A stretch of 64,000 nt of DNA from Enterobacter asburiae (lineage in GTDB: Bacteria > Pseudomonadota > Gammaproteobacteria > Enterobacterales > Enterobacteriaceae), in NCBI RefSeq assembly GCF_007035645.1, contig NZ_AP019632.1, forward strand, positions 1,798,001 to 1,862,000, given 5' to 3'. Shown here piece after piece: positions 9,096 to 19,672 of the stretch. The notes under the pieces are model-generated. The model saw only the letters and a list, made by a program, of their open reading frames with translations, searched no databases and was not told the DNA's origin. A program made the position numbers and the translations under genes. Each line of letters begins with the position of its first letter. The first letter of the stretch is position 1.

Positions 9096-10466
9096 TTAGT
9101 CGCACTGCACCTTAATGGCCAGGCCACCGCGGGACGTCTCCCGGTATTTCGCGTTCATGTCCTTGCCGGTTTCGTACATGGTTTCAATCACCTTATCCAG
9201 CGATACGCGAGGTTCGCTGGTACGGCGCATCGCCATACGTGAGGCGTTGATGGCTTTCACCGAGGCAATCGCGTTACGCTCGATGCACGGCACCTGCACC
9301 TGGCCCGCGACCGGGTCACAGGTCAGACCGAGGTTATGTTCCATACCGATTTCCGCCGCCACGCAAACCTGCTCAGGGCTTGCGCCCAGCAGCTCTGCCA
9401 GACCTGCCGCCGCCATGGAGCAGGCAACGCCCACTTCACCCTGACAGCCCACTTCCGCACCGGAGATGGAGGCGTTCATTTTGTACAGCGCACCGATGGC
9501 CCCTGCCGCCAGGAAATAGCGGATGTAGATGTCCGGCGTCACGGGCTCAATAAAGTGATCGTAATACGCCAGCACTGCCGGAACGATACCGCAGGCGCCG
9601 TTGGTTGGCGCCGTCACGACGCGACCACCGGCGGCGTTCTCTTCGTTAACCGCCAGGGCAAACATGTTTACCCAGTCGACCACGTTCATCGGGTCGTTGG
9701 AGAACTTGTCCGTGGTCACCAGCATACGGCGCAGGGCAGAGGCACGACGCGGTACGCGCAGTGGACCCGGCAGAACGCCTTCGGTGTTCATCCCGCGGTC
9801 GATACAGGCGCGCATGGTTTGCCAGACGTTCGCAAAATAGTCTTCAATCTCTTTTTTGCTGTGCAGGGCCAGTTCGTTCTGCATCACCATGCCGGACAGT
9901 GAAAGACCGGTCTCTTTGCAGTAGCCCAGCATTTCTGTAGCCGATTTGAACGGGTAAGGTACGCTGACGTCGCCGACGCTGTCTTTGCCAAAATGCTCTT
10001 CATCCACGATGAAGCCACCGCCGATGGAGTAGTACGTTTTGCTGTAAATCTCTTTTTCACCGCTGTAAGCGTGAATGGTCATGCCGTTTTCATGCAGCGG
10101 CAGGTTGTCGCTACGGAAACGCATGCCGTCATCCTGCGGGAAATCGACTTCCTGCTGACCGTTTGCCAGCAGCAGGCGACCGCGTGTTTCCACGTCGCGG
10201 ATGAATGCCGGGATGGCATCAATATCTACGGTATCCGGCATATTGCCTGCCAGACCCATAATAATGGCGATATCGGTGTGGTGGCCTTTACCCGTTAATG
10301 ACAGCGAGCCGTAAACATCCACGGCGACACGGGTAACGCTTTCCAGTAATCCTTTTTCGACCAGATCATCGACGAACTGTTTACCGGCCTTCATCGGGCC
10401 AACAGTATGGGAAGACGAAGGGCCAATTCCCACTTTGAACATGTCGAATATACTAATCACTTTCAC
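9096..10466 (-). CDS. sdaA: L-serine dehydratase 1 (L-serine deaminase)
   Basis: Converts L-serine to pyruvate and ammonia using an oxygen-sensitive [4Fe-4S] cluster rather than PLP. The 456-residue product has the N-terminal block [13 protein letters not shown] and the C-terminal cluster region (NGACGIVPA, then GCQGEVG and GLTCDPVAG), whose Cys residues fit cluster ligands. Length is close to E. coli SdaA. A single gene with its own terminator. The bases up to nudL (10467-10644) look like promoter DNA only. Confidence 0.96.
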   Translation of the reverse strand: MKVISIFDMFKVGIGPSSSHTVGPMKAGKQFVDDLVEKGLLESVTRVAVDVYGSLSLTGKGHHTDIAIIMGLAGNMPDTVDIDAIPAFIRDVETRGRLLLANGQQEVDFPQDDGMRFRSDNLPLHENGMTIHAYSGEKEIYSKTYYSIGGGFIVDEEHFGKDSVGDVSVPYPFKSATEMLGYCKETGLSLSGMVMQNELALHSKKEIEDYFANVWQTMRACIDRGMNTEGVLPGPLRVPRRASALRRMLVTTDKFSNDPMNVVDWVNMFALAVNEENAAGGRVVTAPTNGACGIVPAVLAYYDHFIEPVTPDIYIRYFLAAGAIGALYKMNASISGAEVGCQGEVGVACSMAAAGLAELLGASPEQVCVAAEIGMEHNLGLTCDPVAGQVQVPCIERNAIASVKAINASRMAMRRTSEPRVSLDKVIETMYETGKDMNAKYRETSRGGLAIKVQCD

Positions 10467-10644
10467 ACTCCTGACAGGGTTACCGGGGTTCCAGTAACGA
10501 TGTTATAACTGCGCATAGTGTAAGAGGGAACACCGACCTCGGCTTAACTATTCACATGAATTAAACTAATGGTTAACGATGGGTTTTGCTAATAGCGCGA
10601 CGCGGATCGCAAACCTGCGAAAAAGGGTGGAATGTAAAGTATAG

Positions 10645-11223
10645 TCAAGGTTTCAGGCCGATTTGCAGCGCCAGTTCACGAATGATGCCCGCCGTCATGC
10701 CCCAGACAAAATAATGCTGATACCAGGACAACCAGACCCGATGGTCATGCCCCCGTCGATGGATATCGAGCGGATGATAGCGGCTGAGCCGGAGCGCCTC
10801 TTCGAGCGGCATTTCAAACACCGCTGAAACTTCATCGACGCTGGCGTGATACTGCAGGCCGGGCGGGATAATGCCGACCACCGGCGTGACCTGAAAACCG
10901 GTAACGCTGTCGACGGGCGGCAGCACGCCAATGACCTCAACGGCCTCCGGCGGAATGGCAACCTCTTCCTGCGCTTCCCGCAGCGCGGCGGCAATCAGCG
11001 AGGCGTCGGAGCTGTCCACTGCGCCACCCGGAAAGGCGACCTGACCCGCGTGCTTACGTAAATGGGGAGAACGCTGGGTGAGCAGCAGGCCCGGCTGCGC
11101 GCGACGCACGACCGGGATCAGCACGGCCGCCTGACGCTGGTTCAGCGCTTCGCGGTTGACCTGCGGTCGTAATAGCTGAAAGCGAGATAAAAAATTGTCC
11201 AGCGTCAGGTTCTCTTTTTCCAC
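10645..11223 (-). CDS. nudL: CoA pyrophosphatase, Nudix hydrolase NudL
   Basis: A 192-residue Nudix hydrolase of the YeaB/NudL type, which cleaves coenzyme A and derivatives to phosphopantetheine and 3',5'-ADP. The Nudix box is visible at about residues 68-92 (FPGGAVD...[11 protein letters not shown]), with the UPF0035-type LLTQRS block before it. The start is GTG, only a few bases after the pabB stop, so nudL is probably the second gene of a pabB-nudL operon as in E. coli. Confidence 0.93.
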   Translation of the reverse strand: MEKENLTLDNFLSRFQLLRPQVNREALNQRQAAVLIPVVRRAQPGLLLTQRSPHLRKHAGQVAFPGGAVDSSDASLIAAALREAQEEVAIPPEAVEVIGVLPPVDSVTGFQVTPVVGIIPPGLQYHASVDEVSAVFEMPLEEALRLSRYHPLDIHRRGHDHRVWLSWYQHYFVWGMTAGIIRELALQIGLKP

Positions 11224-11229
11224 CCGTGA

Positions 11230-12564
11230 TTACTCCAGTTGTTTCAGGATACGGTTAACTTTATCAAAGGTTTCCTGATATTCCGCGTCGACCTGGCTAT
11301 CGGCAACAATGCCGCCCCCGGCCGAGCAGTAAAGGTTTCCGCCGCAGGCCGTCAGCGTGCGAATGGTAATGCTGGTATCCATGGTGCCGCACAGGCTGAT
11401 ATAGCCGATGCTACCGCACCAGGCGTTGCGGCGGTGCGGCTCCAGCTCATCAATGATCTCCATCGCCCGTACCTTTGGCGCGCCGGTGATGGAGCCGCCC
11501 GGAAACGCGGCGCGGAGCAGATCGCAGGCGGTGCGAGAGGCGGGTAGACGCGCGGTAATGGTACTGACCAGATGATGCACCGCCGGGAAAGGCTCGACGA
11601 CAAACAGTTCCGGCACGCGCACGCTGCCAGGTTCAGCGACGCGGCCAATATCGTTACGCATCAGGTCGACAATCATCAGGTTCTCGGCGCGGTCTTTCGG
11701 CGAGGCGGCGAGCTTTTCCGCCTGCTGGCGATCGGCATCGGGGTCCGCAAGACGCGGTAACGTGCCTTTAATCGGACGGGTTTGAATCGTGCCCTCGGCC
11801 AGATGGATAAAGCGCTCGGGTGACAGGCTGAGTATGGCCCCCCGTTCCAGACGGACAAACGCGCTGAACGGCGCCTTGTTGCTGGCATTAAGACGGGTAA
11901 ACGCCTGCCACTCATCTCCCCGGTATGTCGCCTGGAAGCGCTGGGCGAGGTTAACCTGATAACAGTCACCGCTTTGCAGATACGCCTGAACGCGCGCGAA
12001 TTTTTCGGCATACTCCGCTGCGGTCATATTTGAGCGCCAGCCACAGGTAAGGGTAAACGTCTGTGCCGGTGCAGGCCGTTGCGCCTCAAGCCACGCCAGA
12101 CGCGCCTGCACGTCATGATGGCTCAGCAGTGAAACCTTTTTTTTCTGATGATCGACAATTAACGCCCAGTCATACAGCCCCACGGCCATGTCTGGCAGGG
12201 AAATATCAGCCTGCGCATGCTCCGGCAGCGTTTCGAAACGGCGACCCAGATCGTACCCAAACAGGCCCAGCGCGCCGCCCTGGAAAGGGAAGTCCGGGTT
12301 TGGTGCGGCAGATAAGTCCAGCGCGTTAATGGCCTGCTGCAGCTGCTTCAGGGGATCGTCCGTTAACGACAGGTCATCGGTTGTTAGCGTCTTTAGCGGA
12401 TCGGCCACCAGAATATCGAAGCGGCTATAGGGATGGTCCGCATGGCCGGAATGCAGCAGCATCGCAAACGGAAGATGGCTCAGGCGGGCAAACCAGAATT
12501 CAGCGGCGTCTGCACGCCAGGGCAAGGTAATAACAGTGGGGAAGCGCATGTTCATGTGTGGCAT
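11230..12564 (-). CDS. pabB: Aminodeoxychorismate synthase component I (PabB)
   Basis: Condenses chorismate with ammonia (from PabA) to 4-amino-4-deoxychorismate on the way to p-aminobenzoate and folate. Signatures of the chorismate-binding fold are present: PIKGTLPR with the active-site Lys, ENLMIVDLMRNDIGRV, and GGSITGAPK. The frame is 444 residues, slightly shorter than E. coli (453) from small deletions near residues 60-75. Two further ATGs, 9 and 15 bases inside the first, fit equally well, so the start is uncertain by up to five codons. Divergent from yoaH. Confidence 0.94.
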   Translation of the reverse strand: MPHMNMRFPTVITLPWRADAAEFWFARLSHLPFAMLLHSGHADHPYSRFDILVADPLKTLTTDDLSLTDDPLKQLQQAINALDLSAAPNPDFPFQGGALGLFGYDLGRRFETLPEHAQADISLPDMAVGLYDWALIVDHQKKKVSLLSHHDVQARLAWLEAQRPAPAQTFTLTCGWRSNMTAAEYAEKFARVQAYLQSGDCYQVNLAQRFQATYRGDEWQAFTRLNASNKAPFSAFVRLERGAILSLSPERFIHLAEGTIQTRPIKGTLPRLADPDADRQQAEKLAASPKDRAENLMIVDLMRNDIGRVAEPGSVRVPELFVVEPFPAVHHLVSTITARLPASRTACDLLRAAFPGGSITGAPKVRAMEIIDELEPHRRNAWCGSIGYISLCGTMDTSITIRTLTACGGNLYCSAGGGIVADSQVDAEYQETFDKVNRILKQLE

Positions 12565-12616
12565 ACTACCGGGCAGCGTGAAATAATTAGCGCGAATAAT
12601 TTAGCAGGAGTTGACG

Positions 12617-12808
12617 ATGTTTGCAGGTTTACCTTCTCTGAGCCATGAACAGCAGCAGAAAGCGGTTGAGCGAATTCAGGAACTGATGTCCCAGGGGATG
12701 AGCAGCGGACAGGCGATTACGGTTGTCGCTCAGGAGATTCGCGCCAGTCATTCCGGCGAACGGATCGTGGCGCGATTCGAAGATGAAGATGAAGATCCAG
12801 AAGAATAA
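12617..12808 (+). CDS. yoaH: UPF0181 family protein YoaH
   Basis: A 63-residue acidic protein matching E. coli YoaH (59 residues) across its length, with an Asp/Glu tail. The ATG at 12617 follows CAGGAG at correct spacing. Function unknown. The segment [15 protein letters not shown] looks helical. It stands alone between divergent pabB and convergent yoaB. Confidence 0.9.
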
Positions 12809-12814
12809 TCGGGC

Positions 12815-13159
12815 CTACACCGCCGCGATAATCTTGATCTCAACCTTATACTCCGGTTTCATCAGCGTGGCCTGTACGGTGCAGCGTACAGGCGCGTGAC
12901 CCGCCACTACCCATGCATCCCAGGCTTTGTTCATCGCCGCGAAATCGTCTTTGTTTGCCAGGAAAATCGTCGCATCCAGAATGCGGGATTTGTCGCTGCC
13001 CTGTTTTTCCAGCACTGCGTCAATCTGCGCCAGGGTGTTAGCCGTCTGCTCGAACGCATCCGCGTCCAGGTTAGCCGGTACGCCGGTGTAGTAGAGCGTC
13101 TGGTTATGGATCACCACATCAGACCAGCGGGCTTCGGCATCAATGCGCACAATTGTCAT
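12815..13159 (-). CDS. yoaB: RidA/YjgF-family protein YoaB
   Basis: A 114-residue member of the RidA superfamily, nearly identical to E. coli YoaB. RidA members deaminate reactive enamine/imine intermediates released by PLP enzymes; the substrate of this paralogue is not known. I start at MTIVRIDAEARW, the E. coli-length start, because the frame extends well upstream without similarity. It is divergent from yoaA, and a LexA-type box lies between the two. Confidence 0.93.
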   Translation of the reverse strand: MTIVRIDAEARWSDVVIHNQTLYYTGVPANLDADAFEQTANTLAQIDAVLEKQGSDKSRILDATIFLANKDDFAAMNKAWDAWVVAGHAPVRCTVQATLMKPEYKVEIKIIAAV

Positions 13160-13264
13160 AAACGTTTCCTCGTTATTTTTCGTCGTCAGGCGGCAAGACT
13201 GCCATATTGTTCTCGTGTCGTCACTATTTGGGGTGGCACAGGAGAGGTTGGGCTGACATAATCC

Positions 13265-13280
13265 CTGTGCAAAAATACAG
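13265..13280. promoter_or_regulatory. LexA (SOS) box upstream of yoaA
   Basis: CTGT-N8-ACAG with an A/T-rich spacer, a match to the LexA operator core. It ends 12 bp before the yoaA start and lies about 105 bp from yoaB, so it should mainly govern yoaA. Confidence 0.65.
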
Positions 13281-13292
13281 TGAGAGAGCACC

Positions 13293-15203
13293 GTGGCAGA
13301 CGATTTTTCCCCTGAAGGTCAATTAGCGCAGGCTATCCCCGGCTTTAAACCCCGTGAGCCGCAGCGACAGATGGCGCACGCCGTTGCACGCGCCATCGAT
13401 AAGGCTCAGCCGCTGGTGGTCGAGGCCGGAACCGGTACGGGTAAAACGTATGCTTACCTTGCTCCGGCGCTGCGCGCGAAGAAGAAGGTGATTATTTCCA
13501 CCGGTTCGAAGGCGCTGCAGGATCAGCTCTACAGCCGCGATTTGCCCACGGTGGCGAAAGCGCTGAAATACAAGGGGCGTCTGGCCCTGCTGAAGGGACG
13601 CTCCAACTATCTCTGCCTGGAACGTCTTGAGCAGCAGGCGCTGGCGGGCGGCGACCTGCCGGTACAAACCCTCAGCGACGTTATTATCCTTCGCGCCTGG
13701 GCGAACCAGACCGAAGAGGGCGATATCAGCACCTGCGCGAGCGTGCCGGAAGACTCTCCTGCCTGGCCGCTGGTGACCAGCACCAACGACAACTGCCTCG
13801 GCAGCGACTGCCCGCTGTATAAAGACTGCTTTGTGGTGAAAGCGCGCAAAACGGCGATGGACGCGGATGTGGTGGTGGTGAACCACCATCTGTTCCTCGC
13901 GGATATGGTCGTCAAGGATAGCGGTTTCGGCGAGCTGATCCCGGAGGCGGACGTGATGATCTTCGACGAAGCCCACCAGCTTCCGGACATCGCCAGCCAG
14001 TACTTCGGCCAGTCGCTTTCCAGCCGCCAGCTGCAGGATCTGGCGAAAGATTTCACCATTGCTTACCGGACCGAACTCAAAGATACCCAGCAGCTGCAGA
14101 AGTGCGCCGACCGTCTGGCCCAAAGCGCGCAGGATTTCCGCTTACAGCTCGGCGAGCCGGGCTATCGCGGCAACCTGCGCGAGCTGCTGGCGGACAAAAA
14201 CATCCAGCGCGCGCTGCTGCTTCTCGATGATGCGCTAGAGCTTTGCTACGACGTGGCGAAGCTGTCGCTCGGACGCTCCGCGCTGCTGGATGCCGCCTTC
14301 GAGCGCGCCACGCTCTATCGCGGGCGCCTCAAGCGGCTGAAAGAAATTAACCAGCCGGGCTTCAGCTACTGGTATGAATGCACCTCGCGCCACTTCACGC
14401 TGGCCCTGACGCCGCTGACGGTGGCGGATAAATTTAAAGAGGTGATGGCGCAAAAACCGGGAAGCTGGATCTTCACCTCGGCAACTCTGTCGGTGAACGA
14501 CGATCTGCATCACTTCACGGAACGTCTTGGCATTGAGGAGGCGGAATCCCTGCTCCTGCCCAGCCCGTTCGATTACGAAAAACAGGCGCTGCTCTGCGTT
14601 CCCCGTAATCTGCCGCTGCCGAACCAGCCGGGCGCGGCGCGCCATCTGGCCGCGATGTTAAAACCGATGATCGAGGCCAACAACGGCCGCTGCTTTATGC
14701 TCTGCACCTCTCACGCCATGATGCGTGATCTAGCCGAGCAGTTCCGCGCCACCATGACGCTGCCGGTTCTGCTGCAGGGTGAAACCAGTAAAGGCCAGCT
14801 GTTACAGCAGTTTGTCAGCGCCGGAAATGCCCTGCTGGTGGCAACCAGCAGCTTCTGGGAAGGGGTGGACGTGCGCGGCGATACGCTCTCGCTGGTAATT
14901 ATTGATAAGCTGCCGTTTACCTCTCCGGACGATCCGCTGCTGAAGGCGCGCATGGAAGACTGCCGTCTGCGCGGGGGCGATCCTTTCGATGAGGTACAGC
15001 TGCCGGATGCGGTGATTACGCTCAAGCAGGGGGTAGGGCGATTGATCCGCGACGTTACCGATCGCGGGGTGCTGGTCATTTGCGATAACCGGCTGGTGAT
15101 GCGCCCTTACGGGGCGACCTTCCTTGCCAGCCTGCCGCCCGCGCCGCGGACGCGGGACATAAAACGCGCGGTGCGTTTCCTGGCAAACCCAACGGCGGAG
15201 TAA
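13293..15203 (+). CDS. yoaA: DinG-family Fe-S helicase YoaA
   Basis: A 636-residue XPD/DinG-type 5'-3' DNA helicase. Walker A is AGTGTGKT at residues 45-52 and the DEAH box is at 225-228. Four cysteines between them (C108, C168, C173, C179) fit the [4Fe-4S] site of this family. Helicase motif VI appears as QGVGRLIRD near residue 575. In E. coli YoaA acts with the polymerase III subunit chi (HolC) to aid repair of blocked replication forks. GTG start at 13293. The SOS-type box just upstream suits that role. Confidence 0.94.
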   Translation: MADDFSPEGQLAQAIPGFKPREPQRQMAHAVARAIDKAQPLVVEAGTGTGKTYAYLAPALRAKKKVIISTGSKALQDQLYSRDLPTVAKALKYKGRLALLKGRSNYLCLERLEQQALAGGDLPVQTLSDVIILRAWANQTEEGDISTCASVPEDSPAWPLVTSTNDNCLGSDCPLYKDCFVVKARKTAMDADVVVVNHHLFLADMVVKDSGFGELIPEADVMIFDEAHQLPDIASQYFGQSLSSRQLQDLAKDFTIAYRTELKDTQQLQKCADRLAQSAQDFRLQLGEPGYRGNLRELLADKNIQRALLLLDDALELCYDVAKLSLGRSALLDAAFERATLYRGRLKRLKEINQPGFSYWYECTSRHFTLALTPLTVADKFKEVMAQKPGSWIFTSATLSVNDDLHHFTERLGIEEAESLLLPSPFDYEKQALLCVPRNLPLPNQPGAARHLAAMLKPMIEANNGRCFMLCTSHAMMRDLAEQFRATMTLPVLLQGETSKGQLLQQFVSAGNALLVATSSFWEGVDVRGDTLSLVIIDKLPFTSPDDPLLKARMEDCRLRGGDPFDEVQLPDAVITLKQGVGRLIRDVTDRGVLVICDNRLVMRPYGATFLASLPPAPRTRDIKRAVRFLANPTAE

Positions 15204-15269
15204 TTTACCCCGGAGTGTGCTAAGATGCGCGCCATTTTGTGACTGACCCTTGCGAGAGCGCGACGACTG

Positions 15270-15965
15270 ATGCGAATTCTGGCTATTGATACCGCGACAG
15301 AGGCTTGCTCTGTCGCTCTGTTGAACGACGGTGCTGTTTCTGCTCATTTCGAAGAGTGCCCACGGGAACACACCCAACGCATTCTGCCCCTGGTAAAAGC
15401 CATTTTAACCCAGGGCAACACCTCCTTAACCGACCTCGACGCGCTGGCCTTTGGCCGTGGCCCCGGCAGCTTTACGGGCGTACGTATCGGGATTGGTATT
15501 GCGCAGGGGCTGGCGCTGGGCGCCGAACTGCCGATGATCGGCGTCTCTACCCTCGCCACTATGGCCCAGGGCGCATGGCGCATGACCGGGGCAACGCGCG
15601 TGCTGGCCGCGATTGATGCCCGCATGGGCGAAGTTTACTGGGCCGAATACACCCGCGACGAGCAGGGCGTGTGGCACGGCGAAGAGACGGAAGCCGTGCT
15701 CAAGCCGGAAGCGGTCACTGAGCGGCTGCAGCAGCTCTCCGGGGAGTGGGCAACCGTTGGCACCGGCTGGCCGGCGTGGCCAGACATGGCAAACGACACC
15801 GGGGTGACGCTGGTGGACGGCAACATGCTGCTGCCGGCTGCGGAAGATATGCTTCCGATTGCCTGCCAGCTGCTCGCGGCAGGAAAAACCGTTGCCGTTG
15901 AACACGCGGAGCCGGTTTATTTGCGAAACACCGTTGCGTGGAAGAAACTTCCGGGCCGCGAGTGA
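15270..15965 (+). CDS. tsaB: tRNA t6A37 biosynthesis protein TsaB
   Basis: Universal t6A machinery component (YeaZ). It pairs with TsaD and TsaE to attach threonylcarbamoyl to A37 of ANN-decoding tRNAs and is essential in E. coli. The 231-residue product is of normal length and starts with the ASKHA-fold block [17 protein letters not shown], with the [13 protein letters not shown] loop at about 68-80. The gap from yoaA is 66 nt. A candidate sigma-E promoter for the next gene lies in its last codons. Confidence 0.95.
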   Translation: MRILAIDTATEACSVALLNDGAVSAHFEECPREHTQRILPLVKAILTQGNTSLTDLDALAFGRGPGSFTGVRIGIGIAQGLALGAELPMIGVSTLATMAQGAWRMTGATRVLAAIDARMGEVYWAEYTRDEQGVWHGEETEAVLKPEAVTERLQQLSGEWATVGTGWPAWPDMANDTGVTLVDGNMLLPAAEDMLPIACQLLAAGKTVAVEHAEPVYLRNTVAWKKLPGRE

Positions 15966-15972
15966 ATCTCAG
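15944..15972 (+). promoter_or_regulatory. Candidate sigma-E promoter of yeaY
   Basis: GAAACTT (15944-15950), a 16-nt gap, then TCTCAG (15967-15972). This approximates the sigma-E pattern GGAACTT...TCTNA. E. coli yeaY belongs to the sigma-E envelope-stress regulon. Confidence 0.45.
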
Positions 15973-16002
15973 TAACAGGAACTGAGAAAAAGGAGTCGCA
16001 TC

Positions 16003-16584
16003 ATGGCGGTTCGAACTAAAGTAGTACGCCTTATTATGGCAGGCGCAGTTGCCATAGCACTGAGCGGATGCGTTTCCGTTCCTGATGCGATTAAGGGCAG
16101 CAGCCCGACGCCACAGCAGGATCTGGTTCGGGTGATGAATGCGCCTGAGCTTTACGTCGGCCAGGAAGCGCGCTTTGGCGGTAAGGTCATAGACGTACAA
16201 AACCAGCAGGGGAAAACCCGCCTCGAGATCGCGACCGTTCCGCTGGACAGCGGCGCGCGGCCGGTACTGGGTGAGGCCTCTCGCGGACGTATCTATGCGG
16301 ACGTCAGCGGTTTCCTCGATCCGGTCGATTTTCGCGGGCAGCTGGTGACCGTCGTCGGGCCGATTACCGGCGCCGTGCAGGGCAAAATCGGCAGCACGCC
16401 GTATAAATTTATGACCATGCAGGTCAACGGGTATAAACGCTGGCGGCTGGCACAGCAGGTGATCATGCCGCCTCAGCCGATGGATCCGTGGATGTGGGGT
16501 CCACATCCTTATCGTTACGGCTACCCGGGCTGGGGCTGGTATAACCCGGGTCCTGCACAGGTTCAGACGATCGTTACTGAGTAA
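16003..16584 (+). CDS. yeaY: Slp-family outer-membrane lipoprotein YeaY
   Basis: A 193-residue lipoprotein. The signal peptide ends in a lipobox with Cys23 (IALSGCVSV), and residue +2 is Val, which favours outer-membrane sorting. The body carries the Slp-type block [18 protein letters not shown], and the tail is rich in Trp, Pro and Gly. Function unknown. GGAG precedes the ATG, a sigma-E-like promoter lies in the end of tsaB, and a strong terminator follows. Confidence 0.92.
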   Translation: MAVRTKVVRLIMAGAVAIALSGCVSVPDAIKGSSPTPQQDLVRVMNAPELYVGQEARFGGKVIDVQNQQGKTRLEIATVPLDSGARPVLGEASRGRIYADVSGFLDPVDFRGQLVTVVGPITGAVQGKIGSTPYKFMTMQVNGYKRWRLAQQVIMPPQPMDPWMWGPHPYRYGYPGWGWYNPGPAQVQTIVTE

Positions 16585-16604
16585 CTTACTGTTATTGTTA
16601 GAAA

Positions 16605-16639
16605 AGAGACAGCGGCTCAGCCGCTGTCTCTGTTTTTTT
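16605..16639 (+). terminator. Strong terminator after yeaY
   Basis: Perfect 12-bp stem AGAGACAGCGGC/GCCGCTGTCTCT with loop TCA, then G and seven T. Confidence 0.92.
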
Positions 16640-16699
16640 ACGGATAAAACGAAAAAAAAGAGTGACGCGCTTCGCAACCTTAAATCTGAACAATTAATA

Positions 16700-16717
16700 A
16701 ACTGGTACGCTGAGTTA
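16700..16717. promoter_or_regulatory. FadR operator candidate upstream of fadD
   Basis: CTGGTACGCTGAGTT resembles the FadR site pattern CTGGTN2GANNNGTT-type and known fadD operators. It ends about 70 bp before the proposed TTG start. Confidence 0.55.
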
Positions 16718-16787
16718 ATATAATGTTAACAAACTGTTTATTATCGGGGTTGTGATGACGACGAACACTCATTTCAGAGGTGATGCA

Positions 16788-18473
16788 TTGAAGAAGGTTT
16801 GGCTTAACCGTTATCCCGCAGATGTTCCTGCTGAGATCAATCCTGACCGTTATCAATCCCTGGTGGAATTATTTGAACACTCGGTAAGGCGCTACGCGGA
16901 CCAGCCCGCATTCGTGAATATGGGCGAGGTCATGACGTTCCGTAAGCTTGAGGAGCGTAGCCGCGCGTTTGCGGCGTATCTGCAGGAAGGGCTGGGGCTG
17001 CAAAAAGGGGACCGCGTCGCGCTGATGATGCCGAACCTGCTGCAATACCCGGTGGCGTTGTTCGGTATCCTGCGAGCCGGGATGATTGTCGTCAACGTTA
17101 ACCCCTTGTATACCCCGCGCGAGCTGGAGCATCAGCTGAACGACAGCGGCGCGGCCGCGATTGTCATTGTGTCCAACTTCGCCCATACGCTGGAAAAAGT
17201 GGTCGACAAAACCCAGGTTAAACACGTCATCCTGACGCGCATGGGGGATCAACTCTCGACCGCCAAAGGCACGCTGGTTAACTTTGTCGTTAAATACGTC
17301 AAGCGCCTGGTGCCAAAATACCACCTGCCGGACGCCATCTCCTTCCGCCGCGCGCTGCATGCGGGCTACCGTATGCAGTATGTGAAACCCGAAGTGGTGG
17401 CGGAAGATCTTGCGTTTCTGCAATACACGGGCGGGACCACCGGCGTCGCCAAAGGGGCCATGCTTACCCACCGCAATATGCTGGCAAACCTTGAACAGGT
17501 GAACGCCACCTACGGGCCGCTTCTGCATCCGGGCAAAGAAGTGGTGATCACCGCGCTTCCGCTGTATCACATCTTTGCGCTGACCATGAACTGCCTGCTG
17601 TTTATTGAACTGGGTGGTCAGAACATCCTCATCACCAACCCGCGCGATATCCCGGGTCTGGTGAAAGAGCTGGCGAAATACCCGTTCACCGCCATGACGG
17701 GGGTGAACACCCTGTTTAACGCGCTGCTTAATAACAAAGAGTTCCAGCAGCTGGATTTCTCCACGCTGCATCTCTCTGCGGGCGGCGGCATGCCGGTTCA
17801 ACAGGCGGTCGCCGAGCGCTGGGTGAAGCTCACCGGTCAGTATTTGCTGGAAGGCTATGGGCTGACGGAATGTGCTCCGCTGGTCAGCGTGAACCCACAC
17901 GATATCGACTATCACAGTGGAAGCATTGGTCTGCCGGTTCCTTCCACCGAGGCCAAACTGGTCGATGATAACGATAACGAAGTCGCGCCGGGCGAGCCGG
18001 GTGAGCTTTGCGTCAGAGGTCCGCAGGTGATGCTGGGTTACTGGCAGCGTCCCGATGCGACCGACGAAATCATCAAAGACGGCTGGCTGCACACCGGTGA
18101 TATTGCGGTAATGGATGACGAGGGCTTCCTGCGCATCGTCGATCGCAAGAAAGACATGATCCTGGTCTCCGGCTTCAACGTCTATCCGAATGAGATCGAA
18201 GACGTGGTTATGCAGCACAGCGGCGTACTCGAGGTGGCGGCGGTCGGCGTCCCTTCCGGCAGCAGCGGTGAAGCGGTGAAGATATTTGTGGTCAAAAAAG
18301 ATCCTTCCCTGACGGAGGAGGCGCTGGTAACGTTTTGCCGTCGTCAGCTGACGGGCTACAAGGTGCCGAAGCTGGTTGAATTCCGCGATGAGCTGCCGAA
18401 ATCCAACGTCGGAAAGATATTACGACGAGAATTACGTGACGAAGCCCGTGGCAAAGTAGACAATAAGGCCTGA
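16788..18473 (+). CDS. fadD: Long-chain fatty acyl-CoA synthetase FadD
   Basis: Activates imported long-chain fatty acids to acyl-CoA (ATP to AMP) at the inner membrane, the entry step of beta-oxidation and the source of the FadR ligand. I choose the TTG at 16788 (AGAGG seven bases before), giving 561 residues exactly as in E. coli; an ATG 36 nt upstream is in frame but unsupported. ANL-family motifs are [12 protein letters not shown] (about 213-224), EGYGLTE (about 355-361) and the FACS block DGWLHTGD...DRKKDMI (about 431-455). Repression by FadR is expected from the upstream operator. Confidence 0.96.
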   Translation: MKKVWLNRYPADVPAEINPDRYQSLVELFEHSVRRYADQPAFVNMGEVMTFRKLEERSRAFAAYLQEGLGLQKGDRVALMMPNLLQYPVALFGILRAGMIVVNVNPLYTPRELEHQLNDSGAAAIVIVSNFAHTLEKVVDKTQVKHVILTRMGDQLSTAKGTLVNFVVKYVKRLVPKYHLPDAISFRRALHAGYRMQYVKPEVVAEDLAFLQYTGGTTGVAKGAMLTHRNMLANLEQVNATYGPLLHPGKEVVITALPLYHIFALTMNCLLFIELGGQNILITNPRDIPGLVKELAKYPFTAMTGVNTLFNALLNNKEFQQLDFSTLHLSAGGGMPVQQAVAERWVKLTGQYLLEGYGLTECAPLVSVNPHDIDYHSGSIGLPVPSTEAKLVDDNDNEVAPGEPGELCVRGPQVMLGYWQRPDATDEIIKDGWLHTGDIAVMDDEGFLRIVDRKKDMILVSGFNVYPNEIEDVVMQHSGVLEVAAVGVPSGSSGEAVKIFVVKKDPSLTEEALVTFCRRQLTGYKVPKLVEFRDELPKSNVGKILRRELRDEARGKVDNKA

Positions 18474-18493
18474 GCTTCACGCTAATCGCCCAG

Positions 18494-18517
18494 ACGCCGG
18501 TTAAGCTGGCGTTTTTT
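18494..18517 (+). terminator. Terminator between fadD and rnd
   Basis: Stem ACGCCGG/CTGGCGT (one G-T pair), loop TTAAG, then six T. It ends 27 nt before the rnd TTG. Confidence 0.8.
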
Positions 18518-18544
18518 ATGGGCGCAAACAAAAGAGAACCCGTT

Positions 18545-19672
18545 TTGAATTACCAGATGATCACGACCAACGACGAGCTGGCTTCGCTGTGCGAAGTGAC
18601 GCGCGACTTTCCTGCCATTGCCCTGGATACCGAGTTTGTCCGTACCCGGACCTATTATCCGCAGCTGGGTTTGATTCAGATGTACGACGGTAAACACGTG
18701 TCGCTGATTGACCCTCTCGGCATTACCGACTGGACGCCGATGCGTAACTTGCTGCTCGATACCGCCGTGACGAAATACCTGCACGCAGGCAGTGAGGATC
18801 TGGAAGTCTTTCTGAACACCTTTGGCATCATGCCCCAGCCGCTGATTGACACGCAGATCCTCGCGGCATTCAGCAATCGTCCGCTCTCATGGGGCTTTGC
18901 TGCCATGGTGGAGGAGTATACGGGCCTGACGCTGGATAAAAGCGAATCCCGTACCGACTGGCTGGCGCGCCCGCTTACCGAGCGTCAGCTGGAGTATGCG
19001 GCGGCAGACGTGTTTTACCTGCTGCCGATTGCCGGACAGCTGATGAAAGAGGCAGAAGCCTCCGGCTGGCTCGCTGCTGCGCTGGACGAGTGCCGTATGA
19101 CCCAGCAGCGTCGTCAGGAAGTGGTTGACCCGAAAGAGGCCTGGCGCGATATCAGCAACGCCTGGCAGCTGCGCACGCGTCAGCTGGCATGCCTGCAGCT
19201 GCTGGCAGACTGGCGCTTGCGTAAAGCGCGCGAGCGCGATCTGGCCGTTAACTTTGTGGTTCGCGAAGAGCATCTCTGGGCAGTCGCGCGCTATATGCCA
19301 GGCAGCCTGGGCGAGCTGGACAGCATTGGGCTTTCGGGCAGCGAGATCCGCTTCCACGGTAAAACCCTGCTGGCGCTGGTCGCCAAAGCGCAGGAGCTGC
19401 CGGAAGATGCGCTGCCGGAACCGCTGCTGAACCTGATGGACATGCCGGGCTATCGCAAAGCGTTTAAAGATATCAAAGCGCTGGTGCAGGCGGTTGCAAC
19501 GGAAAGCAAGCTGAGCGCGGAACTGCTCGCCTCACGTCGTCAGATTAACCAGCTGCTGAACTGGCACTGGAAGCTGAAGCCGCAGAATGGCGTGCCGGAG
19601 ATGATGGCGGGATGGCGCGGGGAATTGATGGCCGATCGCCTGAATACGCTGCTGGACGGTTACCCGCGATAA
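18545..19672 (+). CDS. rnd: Ribonuclease D
   Basis: 3'-5' exoribonuclease trimming tRNA and other stable RNA 3' ends. I start at the TTG at 18545, giving 375 residues as in E. coli; the rare UUG start is a known trait of rnd that limits expression. The DEDDy residues are visible: LDTEFV (D28, E30), HAGSEDLEVF (Asp near 85) and YAAADVFYL (Asp near 155 with the Tyr). An HRDC domain follows at about 210-290 (QLACLQLLADWRLRKARERD). It converges on minE. Confidence 0.95.
   Translation: MNYQMITTNDELASLCEVTRDFPAIALDTEFVRTRTYYPQLGLIQMYDGKHVSLIDPLGITDWTPMRNLLLDTAVTKYLHAGSEDLEVFLNTFGIMPQPLIDTQILAAFSNRPLSWGFAAMVEEYTGLTLDKSESRTDWLARPLTERQLEYAAADVFYLLPIAGQLMKEAEASGWLAAALDECRMTQQRRQEVVDPKEAWRDISNAWQLRTRQLACLQLLADWRLRKARERDLAVNFVVREEHLWAVARYMPGSLGELDSIGLSGSEIRFHGKTLLALVAKAQELPEDALPEPLLNLMDMPGYRKAFKDIKALVQAVATESKLSAELLASRRQINQLLNWHWKLKPQNGVPEMMAGWRGELMADRLNTLLDGYPR

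Noticed and set aside
7367..9127. 586-residue version of PdeD
   Set aside because: The first 54 codons overlap the sdaA terminator and 3' end and have no similarity; the internal ATG gives the family length of 532.
16869..18218. 449-codon frame opposite fadD
   Set aside because: Antisense shadow of fadD, with His/Gln/Arg-rich composition and no recognisable domain.
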